From assembly GCA_949300025.1 (NCBI GenBank), contig CASGCS010000023.1, positions 22,734 through 86,733 of the forward strand: DNA of 64,000 bases. Direction: 5' to 3'. The stretch comes from an uncultured bacterium (GTDB lineage Bacteria > Bacteroidota > Bacteroidia > Bacteroidales > UBA932). A program made the translations under genes and the position numbers. This document shows positions 56,238 through 64,000 of this stretch, in pieces. Position 1 is the first letter of the stretch. Every line of letters starts with the position of its first letter. The notes beneath the pieces are model-generated. The model searched no databases, was not told the origin of the DNA, and saw nothing but the letters and a program-made list of their open reading frames with translations.

Positions 56238-57131
56238 ATGAGACATATCGGGAAAAATACTCTCATAGGTTATTCGGCCGGAATCATAACGGGAGTGACA
56301 TACGGGCTTAACCCCCTTTTTGCAGTACCTTTGATAAAAAACGGGGCGTCGGTAGAATCCATCCTTCTTTTCCGCTACCTGCTTTCGGTATTGCTTTTGG
56401 CCGCATTTCTGCTTTTAAGAAGGGAAAGTTTCAAAGTCACGGGGAAGCAGTTGCTTATATTGGTTACGCTTGGCATCCTGTTTACATGCAGCAGCATTTT
56501 CCTTTTCGATGCCTACAGGTTCATTGCATCGGGGCTTGCCACTACGCTCGTATATCTTTATCCTGCTGTCGTAGCGCTAATTATGGTATTTTTAAAGGTC
56601 TTTCCGTCATGGCAGGTATGGCTCTCCATTATTGTAACGTTCACAGGGGTGCTTGTCATGACCCACAGCGATGCTACGCATACCGTAAGGATAGAGGGAA
56701 TAGTACTCGCAATCATCTCCGCCGTAGCCTATGCCCTCTTCATAGTCATAATAAACCGCAGCAAGGCAATTAAAGAGATTTCCAACAACCTGCTTACCTT
56801 TTATGCGCTTTGCGTCGGGGCAATGATTTTTTTCATAAGGATTCAGACAGCCGATATAGAGATATACCGCGGTTTCGACAACGCTTTTGCATGGCTCAAC
56901 ATTATAGGGCTTGCTGTTTTCCCCACAATCATATCCACCACTACGCTCGCCCTTTCGACAAGGAAGATAGGCGCAGCAAAAACCTCCGTGCTCGGCGTGT
57001 TCGAACCTGTCACCGCCATTCTCGTAGGAGCGGTTGTCTTTAAGGAGGCGATTACGGCGAATATCCTGATTGGCATAATACTCTCGGTTGCCGCCGTAAC
57101 CTTCATGATTGTCTCTTCAAGAAAAGGCTGA
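56238..57131 (+). CDS. EamA/DMT-superfamily transporter
   Basis: The 297-residue protein has ten hydrophobic segments arranged as two EamA repeats (GYSAGIITGVTYGLNPLFAVPL near 11-32; second repeat from about IVLAIISAVAYALFIVIIN near 157-175), the drug/metabolite transporter fold. The substrate is unknown. The ATG at 56238 follows AAGGAGAAAG and is preferred over an in-frame start 42 nt upstream. The stop codon directly abuts the first copy of the palindromic repeat. Confidence 0.9.
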   Translation: MRHIGKNTLIGYSAGIITGVTYGLNPLFAVPLIKNGASVESILLFRYLLSVLLLAAFLLLRRESFKVTGKQLLILVTLGILFTCSSIFLFDAYRFIASGLATTLVYLYPAVVALIMVFLKVFPSWQVWLSIIVTFTGVLVMTHSDATHTVRIEGIVLAIISAVAYALFIVIINRSKAIKEISNNLLTFYALCVGAMIFFIRIQTADIEIYRGFDNAFAWLNIIGLAVFPTIISTTTLALSTRKIGAAKTSVLGVFEPVTAILVGAVVFKEAITANILIGIILSVAAVTFMIVSSRKG

Positions 57132-57132
57132 G

Positions 57133-57187
57133 TGTTTTTTATAAAAAACAAAAAATAGCCATAAAGTGTTCTTTGCAAAAAACACAC
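57133..57187 (+). repeat. Direct repeat copy 1 flanking the AAA_14 ATPase gene
   Basis: This copy starts with the perfect 18-bp palindrome TGTTTTTTATAAAAAACA (57133-57150) and ends with a near-perfect palindrome GTGTTCTTTGCAAAAAACAC (57166-57185). The centres are 34 bp apart. It lies 2 nt after the stop of the EamA gene and downstream of the ATPase stop. It aligns with copy 2 over about 55 nt in the same orientation with one 1-nt gap and a handful of substitutions. Confidence 0.85.
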
Positions 57188-57210
57188 TAGCTTTAAAACA
57201 GCAGAGAAAA

Positions 57211-58416
57211 TCAGTAGAGAAAACCGAACACCCACAACGGAATTTTCCTCAACAGGGCGGAATCGGTATCATCTGCTGCAATATAGCCGTTTTCGTCATC
57301 CTTGATCTGACGAAAACCCTTGTCGCGGCCGCCTACTTCTATCAGATATTTTTTATCGATTTTAAAATCGCCTCTTTTAAGACCTCCATGCTCTATCCTA
57401 TGGCCCGCAGAAGCCAACTGGCTGCAAAAAAAGGTTTCACGCACTGTTCCGATTTCAGGGTTCGTCTGTGAAAGGATATACAGAAGATTGGTATTATCCA
57501 TCAGTATTTTATCAGGTTTCTGCAAATCGCCCGTAGAATCCAGATTGGCATACAGGCTCCTTATTATTTTAGCCTCTTCCAGATTCTTAAGGTACTTCAA
57601 TGTAGTAAGACGCTGTATACCGATACTTCTGGAAATCTTGGCTATATCTATCTCAAATGGTACAAGGCCGGAAATTATCTGCAGCAATGCCTTTATTTTT
57701 CTCGTGTTGCCATGCTCGATATTTCTCTGAAGGGGAAGTTCGGTATCTATAATATAATTCACTATACTCTCCACACGTGAATTATAGGTGTTTTTATCTT
57801 CGAAATAGAAAGGGTAATATCCGCATTTGAGATATTGGGGGAAATATTCCAACGGCCTGCAGACCTGTTTTATCTCATTGCAGAACTCCGATGCATTGTC
57901 CAAAAGATTTTCGAGACTTATCGCAGAAAACCTGTAACCGGTTGCAAAGCACAGATATTCTCTGAATGAAATTCCGGGCATCTCATATTCCACCATGCGT
58001 CTTGAAAGATCTGCCTTTCCATTATTAATCTCCAGCAATGAACTGCCGCTGACAACCACATGCAGATGTTTGTGCAAATCATATATCTCTTTCAGTTCCT
58101 GACTCCAGTTTTCGTATTTGTGAATCTCATCTATAAACAGATGCGTGCCGCCCATCCTTACAAAACTATCGGCAGTATCCACCAATGTATTGGTCGAAAA
58201 ATAACCGCTATCTGCAGAACAGTAGAGGACATGTCTGTCTCCGCCTGCAAAAGTGCTTTTAATCTTTTGAAGGATAAGCGTAGATTTGCCTACACCTTTA
58301 GGCCCTTTTATGCAAATCAATCTGCTGCCCCAATCTATTTTGTCCATAAACCCTCTGATAAAGTCCATGGAAACAGTGTTGAGGTATTCATCGTGACGTT
58401 CGAAAAGTTTATCCAT
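57211..58416 (-). CDS. AAA_14-type ATPase with DUF4143 domain
   Basis: The 401-residue protein has a Walker A motif GPKGVGKST (38-46), Walker B LFIDEIHKY (93-101) and a sensor-like VVSGSS near 121-126. The middle region (KISRSIGIQRLTTLKYLKNLEEAKIIRSL near 245-275) looks like a winged helix, as in DUF4143 proteins. The C-terminus (GDFKIDKKYLIEVGGRDKG) resembles the degenerate PD-(D/E)XK nuclease-like fold found in this family. Such ATPases are common, variable and of unknown function in Bacteroidota. The gene stands alone, opposite to its left neighbour, and is bracketed by two direct repeats; one palindrome lies in its promoter. Confidence 0.9.
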   Translation of the reverse strand: MDKLFERHDEYLNTVSMDFIRGFMDKIDWGSRLICIKGPKGVGKSTLILQKIKSTFAGGDRHVLYCSADSGYFSTNTLVDTADSFVRMGGTHLFIDEIHKYENWSQELKEIYDLHKHLHVVVSGSSLLEINNGKADLSRRMVEYEMPGISFREYLCFATGYRFSAISLENLLDNASEFCNEIKQVCRPLEYFPQYLKCGYYPFYFEDKNTYNSRVESIVNYIIDTELPLQRNIEHGNTRKIKALLQIISGLVPFEIDIAKISRSIGIQRLTTLKYLKNLEEAKIIRSLYANLDSTGDLQKPDKILMDNTNLLYILSQTNPEIGTVRETFFCSQLASAGHRIEHGGLKRGDFKIDKKYLIEVGGRDKGFRQIKDDENGYIAADDTDSALLRKIPLWVFGFLY

Positions 58417-58435
58417 CAGCCATAATTATTTTCTC

Positions 58436-58465
58436 CAAAGTTAAATGTTTTTTATAAAAAACAAA
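58436..58465 (-). promoter_or_regulatory. Promoter of the AAA_14 ATPase with palindromic operator-like site
   Basis: On the minus strand TTTG (58465-58462) and TAACTTTG (58443-58436) are 18 nt apart. The 18-bp palindrome at 58446-58463 fills the spacer and touches the -33 element, the position where a dimeric repressor would block transcription. Confidence 0.58.
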
Positions 58466-58500
58466 AATAGTTATAAAATGTTCTTTGTAAAAAACACATT
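58446..58500 (+). repeat. Direct repeat copy 2 flanking the AAA_14 ATPase gene
   Basis: This copy carries the same perfect palindrome TGTTTTTTATAAAAAACA (58446-58463) and the second palindrome-like site TGTTCTTTGTAAAAAACA (58479-58496), centres 33 bp apart. It sits 30-84 nt upstream of the ATPase ATG. Confidence 0.85.
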
Positions 58501-58515
58501 GGCGGAGTACAAAGT

Positions 58516-58547
58516 AAAAAGGCTGCCCCGTCAAAAGCGAAGCAGCC
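58516..58547 (-). terminator. Terminator of the third susC-susD operon
   Basis: On the minus strand a 6-bp stem GGCTGC/GCAGCC (58547-58542 with 58526-58521) with a 15-nt loop is followed by TTTTTAC. Confidence 0.65.
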
Positions 58548-58571
58548 CTTTGATATTGCATTTACACCTGT

Positions 58572-59363
58572 TTATTCAAGTGTAAATCCCTCAGGGAATT
58601 CTATTACTTCATAACCTACACCCAAACCGAACGGGTCATCTACATAACCGGCAAGGTTATATGTTACAGAGATGTAGAGTGTAAGCGGAGATTCCGAAAG
58701 CACTTTCCAATCAAGAATATTCAGCAGCATCGGACCATACCCCGTCTCATATCCGGTAGAAGGTGTATACCAGTCAAGGGTCTGGCCATCGAAGTAGAAT
58801 GAGAAATCGGTTCCTGAAACCCATGCGCTGGGAATAAGGAAGTAGTTGCCTTCCTCTGCCTTCTGTATCTCCTGCTCCCAGTCGCCGCCGAAAAGGCTTT
58901 CATAATAACCGATACCCAATGAAGAATAGGTCAACTGTTTCTGCAGAACCATCTCGGTAGCTCCGTAGCCGTTGTCTGAAACATCCTCGGCATTGTTTGC
59001 AACAATACTTATAGTGACAGGTGCAGGGCTCATTGTCTCGAAATCGAATGCAAAGTCTATATAGGCCACATTCTCTCCTGCAGCAAAATCAAAACTGCTC
59101 TTTGAAGGAGTGAATGTTCCTTCACCTCCCGTTATGGTAACCGGAACTGAAGCGGCTTCAGCCGTATTGCCCCTGTACATGGGTACGGAGATTTTTCCGC
59201 CTAAATCGGCTGTCAGTCCGTCGAACGAAAGCTCCTCCGCCGCAAAGGTAGCCTCTGTTGAGGGGTCAAGCGTAAAGTCATACAGAGAGCCGTCTTCCTG
59301 TGAGCAAGAGCCCAATGAAATCAAGAGGGCTGCGGCTGTGATATATGTCAATAATTTCTTCAT
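58572..59363 (-). CDS. Hypothetical surface lipoprotein of the third SusC/SusD operon
   Basis: The 263-residue protein has a lipoprotein signal ending LISLGSC (Cys20). A first domain of about 100 residues has Calx-beta-like features (FTPSKSSFDFAAGENVAYIDFAFDFE near 90-115, and VTISIVANNAEDVSDNG). The C-terminal part has aromatic residues (FYFDGQTLDWYTPSTGYETGYG) that could form a ligand site. It follows susD by 23 nt and lies before the terminator, the place of a surface glycan-binding protein. That role is inferred from position only. Confidence 0.8.
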   Translation of the reverse strand: MKKLLTYITAAALLISLGSCSQEDGSLYDFTLDPSTEATFAAEELSFDGLTADLGGKISVPMYRGNTAEAASVPVTITGGEGTFTPSKSSFDFAAGENVAYIDFAFDFETMSPAPVTISIVANNAEDVSDNGYGATEMVLQKQLTYSSLGIGYYESLFGGDWEQEIQKAEEGNYFLIPSAWVSGTDFSFYFDGQTLDWYTPSTGYETGYGPMLLNILDWKVLSESPLTLYISVTYNLAGYVDDPFGLGVGYEVIEFPEGFTLE

Positions 59364-59386
59364 AATCTGTATTTTCAAAGGTTATT

Positions 59387-60943
59387 CTAATAGTCCATCG
59401 GGTTCTGGTCTGTCTCGGGGTTCATTGCAGTGTTTCCGTTGAACTCCTCGAGAGGAATTGCATAGATAAACCCGTCGTATCCTGCCTCAAAATCAAGAGG
59501 TTCTCCATCAGTTGTATGATTATTAGGCTGGTATGAGTAATTCCTGTGCATAGGCAGGCCGAGCCTCTGCAAATCCTGCATTCTCGGGAATTCACCCCAA
59601 AGTTCCACTCTGCGCTGGAAGAGAATGTAATCTATAAGCGAGTTTATCTGTGTAGAGGTTTCCGTTGTAATGACATTGCTGTCGGGATATTTTGCAAGGT
59701 TCGCCTCATAGTCGCTGTCGCGCTGAGAGGTAACCATCTTAACATACTCCCTTGCAGTGGTGTAATCTTTGTCGTGGCATGCGGCCTCAGCTACTATGAG
59801 CGCCATCTCTTCTGCTCTCATAAGTATATAGTCTCCCGTACCGGACGCAGCGTTCTTGTAAACCAACTTGTGCTGAATATAAGGTTTCTGGTAAGAAGGA
59901 AGTTTTGAATTCTTATCCACCTCAGCAGGGTCTGTCCACCAGGCGCGGCGGCTGTCGGTCGCGGGAATCTGGTCGTAGAGCCACGAAGATATCAGGTGCT
60001 GTGCAACACAATATGTGCCGCCGCAGTCCGCATCCATGTGGGCGTATATGCCGGCATTTCCTATAGCCTGGTCTGTAAGAATCTCCAATCCCCACATTAC
60101 ATTCGTTGCACTTATATCATTGACGGTCTCTGTAAAATCCATTGAGATACCCGGCTTATTGAGGGCCTCCTTTGCAGCCGTTACAGCCTCCTTGTAGTTG
60201 TGCTGCACCATCATTGCCCTTGCCTTTATGCCGTATGCAACATACTTGTCTATGTGGGAAGGATGCTGCTGCTCTGTTGCGCTGTTTTCGAAGTAACTTA
60301 TTGCCGTGTTTATATCTTCGTTTATACGGGTGTAGACATCCTGCACGGTGCCCCTGCCCTTACCTTCGGATTCGGGAGTGGTGGGTTCCGTATAGATTGG
60401 AACTCCGGGAAGCGAAGGGTCGTTCTGCTGGTAACTTTGTACCAGCCAGAGGTAACTGTACGCCCTCATTGCGTATGCCTGGCCGAAAAGGTAGTTTGCC
60501 AGGTCGGGATCATCCTGCAGGGCCTCGTCACTCTCATGAGCAATGATGTAGTTGGCATTGCTTATGAGCGTATAGAAAAAGTTCCATACCTGATACTGAC
60601 GGCCTAAAACAGAAGAATAATCACCGAATATACCATAAGCATAATCCATGTAGAACCAGCCTGAACCCATATCATTCATGAGCCTGTCCTCGCCCATAAG
60701 GTCCTGGGCCGTGATATACGCCATGATACCGCCGTTCTCATGATCCCAGTTGCTGGCACCGCCCCAACCGTACCTATACATCAGTCTGTATATGCCGTTC
60801 ATCGCCGCCATTGCGTTAGATGCAGAGGCGAATACGGTAGTCTCATCGGCGGTTGTAGTGGGATTTGTGTTCAAGTGGTCCTGGCAACTGAAGGTTGTTG
60901 CAAGAAGAACCACCGAAAGTAAAATATATGTCAATTTTTTCAT
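59387..60943 (-). CDS. SusD/RagB-family outer-membrane lipoprotein (third pair)
   Basis: The 518-residue protein has a lipoprotein signal ending TTFSC (Cys20), then QDHLNTNPTTTADE. SusD landmarks are LFGQAYAMRAYSYLWLVQSYQ (near 151-171) and LIDYILFQRRVELWGEFPRMQDLQRLG near 445-470. It belongs to a SusD branch distinct from the other two in the window. It is 14 nt downstream of its susC. Confidence 0.93.
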   Translation of the reverse strand: MKKLTYILLSVVLLATTFSCQDHLNTNPTTTADETTVFASASNAMAAMNGIYRLMYRYGWGGASNWDHENGGIMAYITAQDLMGEDRLMNDMGSGWFYMDYAYGIFGDYSSVLGRQYQVWNFFYTLISNANYIIAHESDEALQDDPDLANYLFGQAYAMRAYSYLWLVQSYQQNDPSLPGVPIYTEPTTPESEGKGRGTVQDVYTRINEDINTAISYFENSATEQQHPSHIDKYVAYGIKARAMMVQHNYKEAVTAAKEALNKPGISMDFTETVNDISATNVMWGLEILTDQAIGNAGIYAHMDADCGGTYCVAQHLISSWLYDQIPATDSRRAWWTDPAEVDKNSKLPSYQKPYIQHKLVYKNAASGTGDYILMRAEEMALIVAEAACHDKDYTTAREYVKMVTSQRDSDYEANLAKYPDSNVITTETSTQINSLIDYILFQRRVELWGEFPRMQDLQRLGLPMHRNYSYQPNNHTTDGEPLDFEAGYDGFIYAIPLEEFNGNTAMNPETDQNPMDY

Positions 60944-60957
60944 CTTCGTTCTCTCAA

Positions 60958-63900
60958 TTAAAAGTTAATGTCCACACCGAATGATATTGTCCTTTCGGGT
61001 GTGTAGCTGTAGCCTACGCTACCCGAGAAGTCGTACTGGGGGTCGAGTCCCTTGCGCGCTGCAAGCAGCCAGAGGTTGTCGCCCGAAAGGGTGAACCTTA
61101 TCGACTTCATGTTTATCGCCCTCATCCACTTTTCGGGAAGCGAATAACCCAAGGTGAAACTCTTGATGGCGAAATATGAAGCCGTTATAAGATTGTCGGC
61201 AGTGTATCCTATGCTCATGCGTCCGCCCACGTCTATTCTCGGAATGTCAGTAACGTCGCCGGGCTTCTGCCATGCCTTGGCCCTGTCTACGTGGCCGGCT
61301 GTTCCGGGATATGTATTGTAGAGGAACTCATAGTAAAGGTTGTCGAGCATCTTTCCGCCTATAGAGTAGGTGCAGAGCAGGTTGATGTCGAAGTTGCCGA
61401 ACCTGAAATCGTTGCTGATTGAACCGTAAAGGTCGGGGATACGGCTGCCGCAAACTTCCCTGTAGTTCTGCGCAACTGACTGGTTGGTAGTTGTTCCGTA
61501 TATCCTTTCTCCTGTCGTCTCATCCTCTTCCCATGTAAGGTAGAGTTTGTCGCCTGTTGCAGGGTCCACTCCGGCGCCCATCGGCAGGTAGAACGAGTTT
61601 ATCTCCTCGCCCTCTGCAATGATTGACGAACTGCCCACGATAGGCTCGCCGTTCTCGGTAAGATGAAGTACCTTGTTCTTTACCGTAGAACCCATGACAG
61701 TCATGTTCCAGTTGAAGTTATCCTTCTTGAGAATATCTCCCGAGAGGGTGAACTCGAATCCGCTGTTGCGCATGCTGCCGATATTCTTGTTGTATCCGCT
61801 GAAACCGAGCGACATTGCCATGGGATAGTCAAGCAGCATGTCTTCGGTCTTCCTGTTGTAGTACTCGAACGTTGCGGAGAGTCTGTTGAACAGGCGTGCC
61901 TCGATGCCCACGTTGAGGTTGCCGTTCTTCTCCCACTTGAGGTCCTTTGTCTCGAGTTTGCTCACTACTGCTCCGCCCAGGCTCGCATTGGGGTAGCTGA
62001 GCGAATAGTAGGCCTGCCATGCATAGAGAGAGTCTATGGAGTCATTGCCCTGCACGCCGTAACTTGCCTTGAGGGTGAGATTGTTGAGCCACCTTACGTT
62101 GCTCAGGAACTTCTCCTGAGATATTCTCCAGCTTGCACCCACAGACCAGAAGTTGCCCCATCTGTTGTCCTTGTGGAAGATCGAGGAGGCGTCGCGGCGG
62201 AAACTTGCCGAGAAGTAGTACTTGTCGTCGTAACCGTAATTGAAACGGCTCAGGTAGGAGTCTATGCGGTAGTCGTTGGAATAGCCGCTTATGTCGCGGA
62301 TCGTGATGAATCCGTCCAACTCATAAATCCCATCCATAGGCTGGCCTGTCTTTGACGCGGAGAGATACTGGTAGTTGTAGTCGTAGTACTCGTGGCCGAG
62401 CAGTACGTCTACATTGTGCTTGCCAAACTCCCTGTTGTAGGTGAGCAGCTGGTTGAAGGTGTAACTGAACAGACGCCCTACGCTTTGGCCGAGCAGACCG
62501 TTTACGGTCGTTCCGTTGCCGAAATGGGGGTTGTAGAATGTTGTAGACTTGTTGTTGGTATAGTCGAAACCGAAGTTCGCAGTCAGCTTGAGCCCCTGGA
62601 GAGGACCTTCGGTAAGGCCGCCGAGTTCTGCGTATGTCCTTGCGCTCAGGTTGTCTGTGAGCATCTCGTACTTGTCCTCGAAGAGGTTGGCTATGGGGTT
62701 CCAGCCCGGTGACGCTCCGGCAGGGCGGTCGTTGCCCCAGTCATACTCCGGATTGCCATCCGCATCGTATACCGTCTGTCCGTTGGCGTCCTTCTCGTAC
62801 ATGGGGTAGATAGGGCCCATGTTCTGCGCCGTGTAGAACACGTTAGAATAGCCTGAAGACGAAATCTGGCCTGTACCCAGCTCCGTGGTGTTGCTCTTGC
62901 TGTTGGCGAAGTTGGTGTTGAGGCCCACCTTGAACCAATCCTTGACCTTTGTGTCTACGTTGGCCCTTGCCGAGTACCTTGTAAAGTAGGTCGATTTCAC
63001 AAGACCGTTCTGGTCGAGGAAGCCGAGGGAGAACATGTAGTTGGTCCTGTTTGAACCTCCGGTTACCGTAAGCACATACTCCTGGCGGAGCGGATTGCTT
63101 GCTGTAGCCTCATCCAGCCAGTCCTCGTCCCACTTGAGGGTGGTGCCGTCCTTTATCTTGCCCGTCGCAGGGTCTATGAGGTCTGAAAGCTCGCGGGAGA
63201 AGGGGTTGTATTTTCCGCCTGAAAACTCCGCCGCATTGACAAACGAGTTCATCGCTCCTGCAACGAGGGCATCGCCGGTGTTGCCGGCTGCATAACTCTC
63301 TCTGAGATAGTAGCCGTAAAGGTCCTCTGTCCATTCATACGAGTTCATGGTCTCGTAACGGGGGATGGCGCGTGAAGCAAGGCTCCAGTTGGCCTTCAGC
63401 TGTACGTTGAGCGTACCCTCCTGGCCGCGCTTTGTGGTTATCATCACAACTCCGTTGGCTCCGCGGGCTCCGTAGAGCGCTCCCGCAGAGGCATCCTTGA
63501 TAATGGTCATGGACTCTATGTCGTTGGGGTTGATTGCGTTTATCTGGCCGTCGTAAGGTATGCCGTCCACCACATAGAGAGGAGTGGTAGATGCGCTGAG
63601 CGAACCGTATCCGCGGATTATGACAGATGCGCCCGCACCCGGCTGGCCCGAACCCGAAGTGGAGATGACACCGGTGGTCATACCGTCAAGCGCCTTGGTT
63701 ACGTTGGCAACCGTCCTCTTCTCCAGCTTGTCTGACTTGATTACCTCCGCAGAACCCGTGAAGGACTCTTTCTTTGCGGTACCGTATGCCACCACAAGCA
63801 CGTCATCGAGGCTTACAGCCTCCGACTCCAGAGCCACGTCTATCAGAGAGCGGCTGTTCACAGGAACCTCCTGTGTAACGTAGCCTGTAAAGATGTAGAC

Positions 63901-64000
63901 CAATGTGGCGTTGGCAGGGGTCTCTATCGTGTACCTGCCATCCATGTCTGTCTGGGTACCCGTTGTGGTACCTTTAATCTGGACATAGGCGAACGGAAGC
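60958..64000 (-). CDS. SusC/RagA-family TonB-dependent transporter (third pair), 5' end outside the window
   Basis: About 1014 codons are visible and the frame stays open to the window edge. The carboxypeptidase-regulatory-like domain is entered at PFAYVQIKGTT and DGRYTIETPANATLVYIFTGY. The TonB box region is LDDVLVVAYGT, the plug contains LYVVDGIPYDG and NDIESMTIIKDASAGALYGARGANGVVMITTKRG, and the barrel ends GVDINF. The N-terminal signal is missing only because of the window end. It is partner to the SusD just downstream. Confidence 0.95.
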   Translation of the reverse strand, partial: LPFAYVQIKGTTTGTQTDMDGRYTIETPANATLVYIFTGYVTQEVPVNSRSLIDVALESEAVSLDDVLVVAYGTAKKESFTGSAEVIKSDKLEKRTVANVTKALDGMTTGVISTSGSGQPGAGASVIIRGYGSLSASTTPLYVVDGIPYDGQINAINPNDIESMTIIKDASAGALYGARGANGVVMITTKRGQEGTLNVQLKANWSLASRAIPRYETMNSYEWTEDLYGYYLRESYAAGNTGDALVAGAMNSFVNAAEFSGGKYNPFSRELSDLIDPATGKIKDGTTLKWDEDWLDEATASNPLRQEYVLTVTGGSNRTNYMFSLGFLDQNGLVKSTYFTRYSARANVDTKVKDWFKVGLNTNFANSKSNTTELGTGQISSSGYSNVFYTAQNMGPIYPMYEKDANGQTVYDADGNPEYDWGNDRPAGASPGWNPIANLFEDKYEMLTDNLSARTYAELGGLTEGPLQGLKLTANFGFDYTNNKSTTFYNPHFGNGTTVNGLLGQSVGRLFSYTFNQLLTYNREFGKHNVDVLLGHEYYDYNYQYLSASKTGQPMDGIYELDGFITIRDISGYSNDYRIDSYLSRFNYGYDDKYYFSASFRRDASSIFHKDNRWGNFWSVGASWRISQEKFLSNVRWLNNLTLKASYGVQGNDSIDSLYAWQAYYSLSYPNASLGGAVVSKLETKDLKWEKNGNLNVGIEARLFNRLSATFEYYNRKTEDMLLDYPMAMSLGFSGYNKNIGSMRNSGFEFTLSGDILKKDNFNWNMTVMGSTVKNKVLHLTENGEPIVGSSSIIAEGEEINSFYLPMGAGVDPATGDKLYLTWEEDETTGERIYGTTTNQSVAQNYREVCGSRIPDLYGSISNDFRFGNFDINLLCTYSIGGKMLDNLYYEFLYNTYPGTAGHVDRAKAWQKPGDVTDIPRIDVGGRMSIGYTADNLITASYFAIKSFTLGYSLPEKWMRAINMKSIRFTLSGDNLWLLAARKGLDPQYDFSGSVGYSYTPERTISFGVDINF

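Noticed and set aside
57133..58500. CRISPR array or toxin-antitoxin reading of the repeats around the ATPase
   Set aside because: There are only two repeat copies, 1.3 kb apart, no spacers and no cas genes; no small partner gene is adjacent to the ATPase.

Overview
The window looks like chromosome of an uncultured or gut-type member of the order Bacteroidales (Bacteroidota). The support is three SusC/SusD outer-membrane pairs, promoters of the Bacteroidota type (TTTG about 18-21 nt upstream of TAnnTTTG) in front of many genes, weak Shine-Dalgarno sites, lipoprotein signals ending in a Cys, and typical neighbourhoods such as topA followed by an arginase-like gene. I cannot name a genus from sequence alone.

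Layout. 1-9 kb: the start of pcm, a deoxynucleoside kinase, a secreted alpha/beta hydrolase, then a leftward operon of a PfkB (adenosine-type) kinase, rfbA, rfbB and four genes resembling the WbpB-WbpE-WbpD-dehydrogenase set for a diacetamido-uronic-acid nucleotide sugar. 9-14 kb: panC, panD, a flippase-like membrane protein and a CBM20-bearing GH77 4-alpha-glucanotransferase. 14-23.6 kb: two SusC/SusD pairs placed head to head. 23.66-25.27 kb: a GC-rich IS1634-like insertion sequence with a frameshifted transposase, sitting in and truncating a lipoprotein gene. 25.6-32 kb: a lipoprotein-type peptide deformylase, a TrpB2-type tryptophan synthase beta chain with a complete Trp attenuator, prmC, ddl and a class A penicillin-binding protein. 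32-44 kb: topA with a coupled arginase-like gene, an Lrp/AsnC regulator, ispD, then purH-mreB-mreC-mreD-mrdA-rodA (cell elongation). 44-57 kb: a small lipoprotein, acpP-fabF, purN, dsbD, tRNA-Leu(UAA), an RND efflux operon, a CNNM/CorC-like protein and an EamA transporter. 57-58.5 kb: an AAA_14/DUF4143 ATPase gene bracketed by 55-bp direct repeats that each hold two palindromes. 58.5-64 kb: a third SusC/SusD operon with a surface-lipoprotein candidate, cut by the window end.

Most of the window is housekeeping: cell-wall synthesis (ddl, PBP1A, mre/mrd), nucleotide metabolism, fatty-acid synthesis, redox and efflux. The most informative non-coding signals are the Trp leader at 27.66-27.84 kb, where a 12-residue peptide with three consecutive Trp codons is followed by mutually exclusive hairpins, and the repeat-flanked ATPase, where one palindrome fills the promoter spacer. 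The strongest candidate for an undescribed unit is that repeat-flanked ATPase cassette; the secreted deformylase and the arginase-like protein without the usual metal ligands are also worth following.
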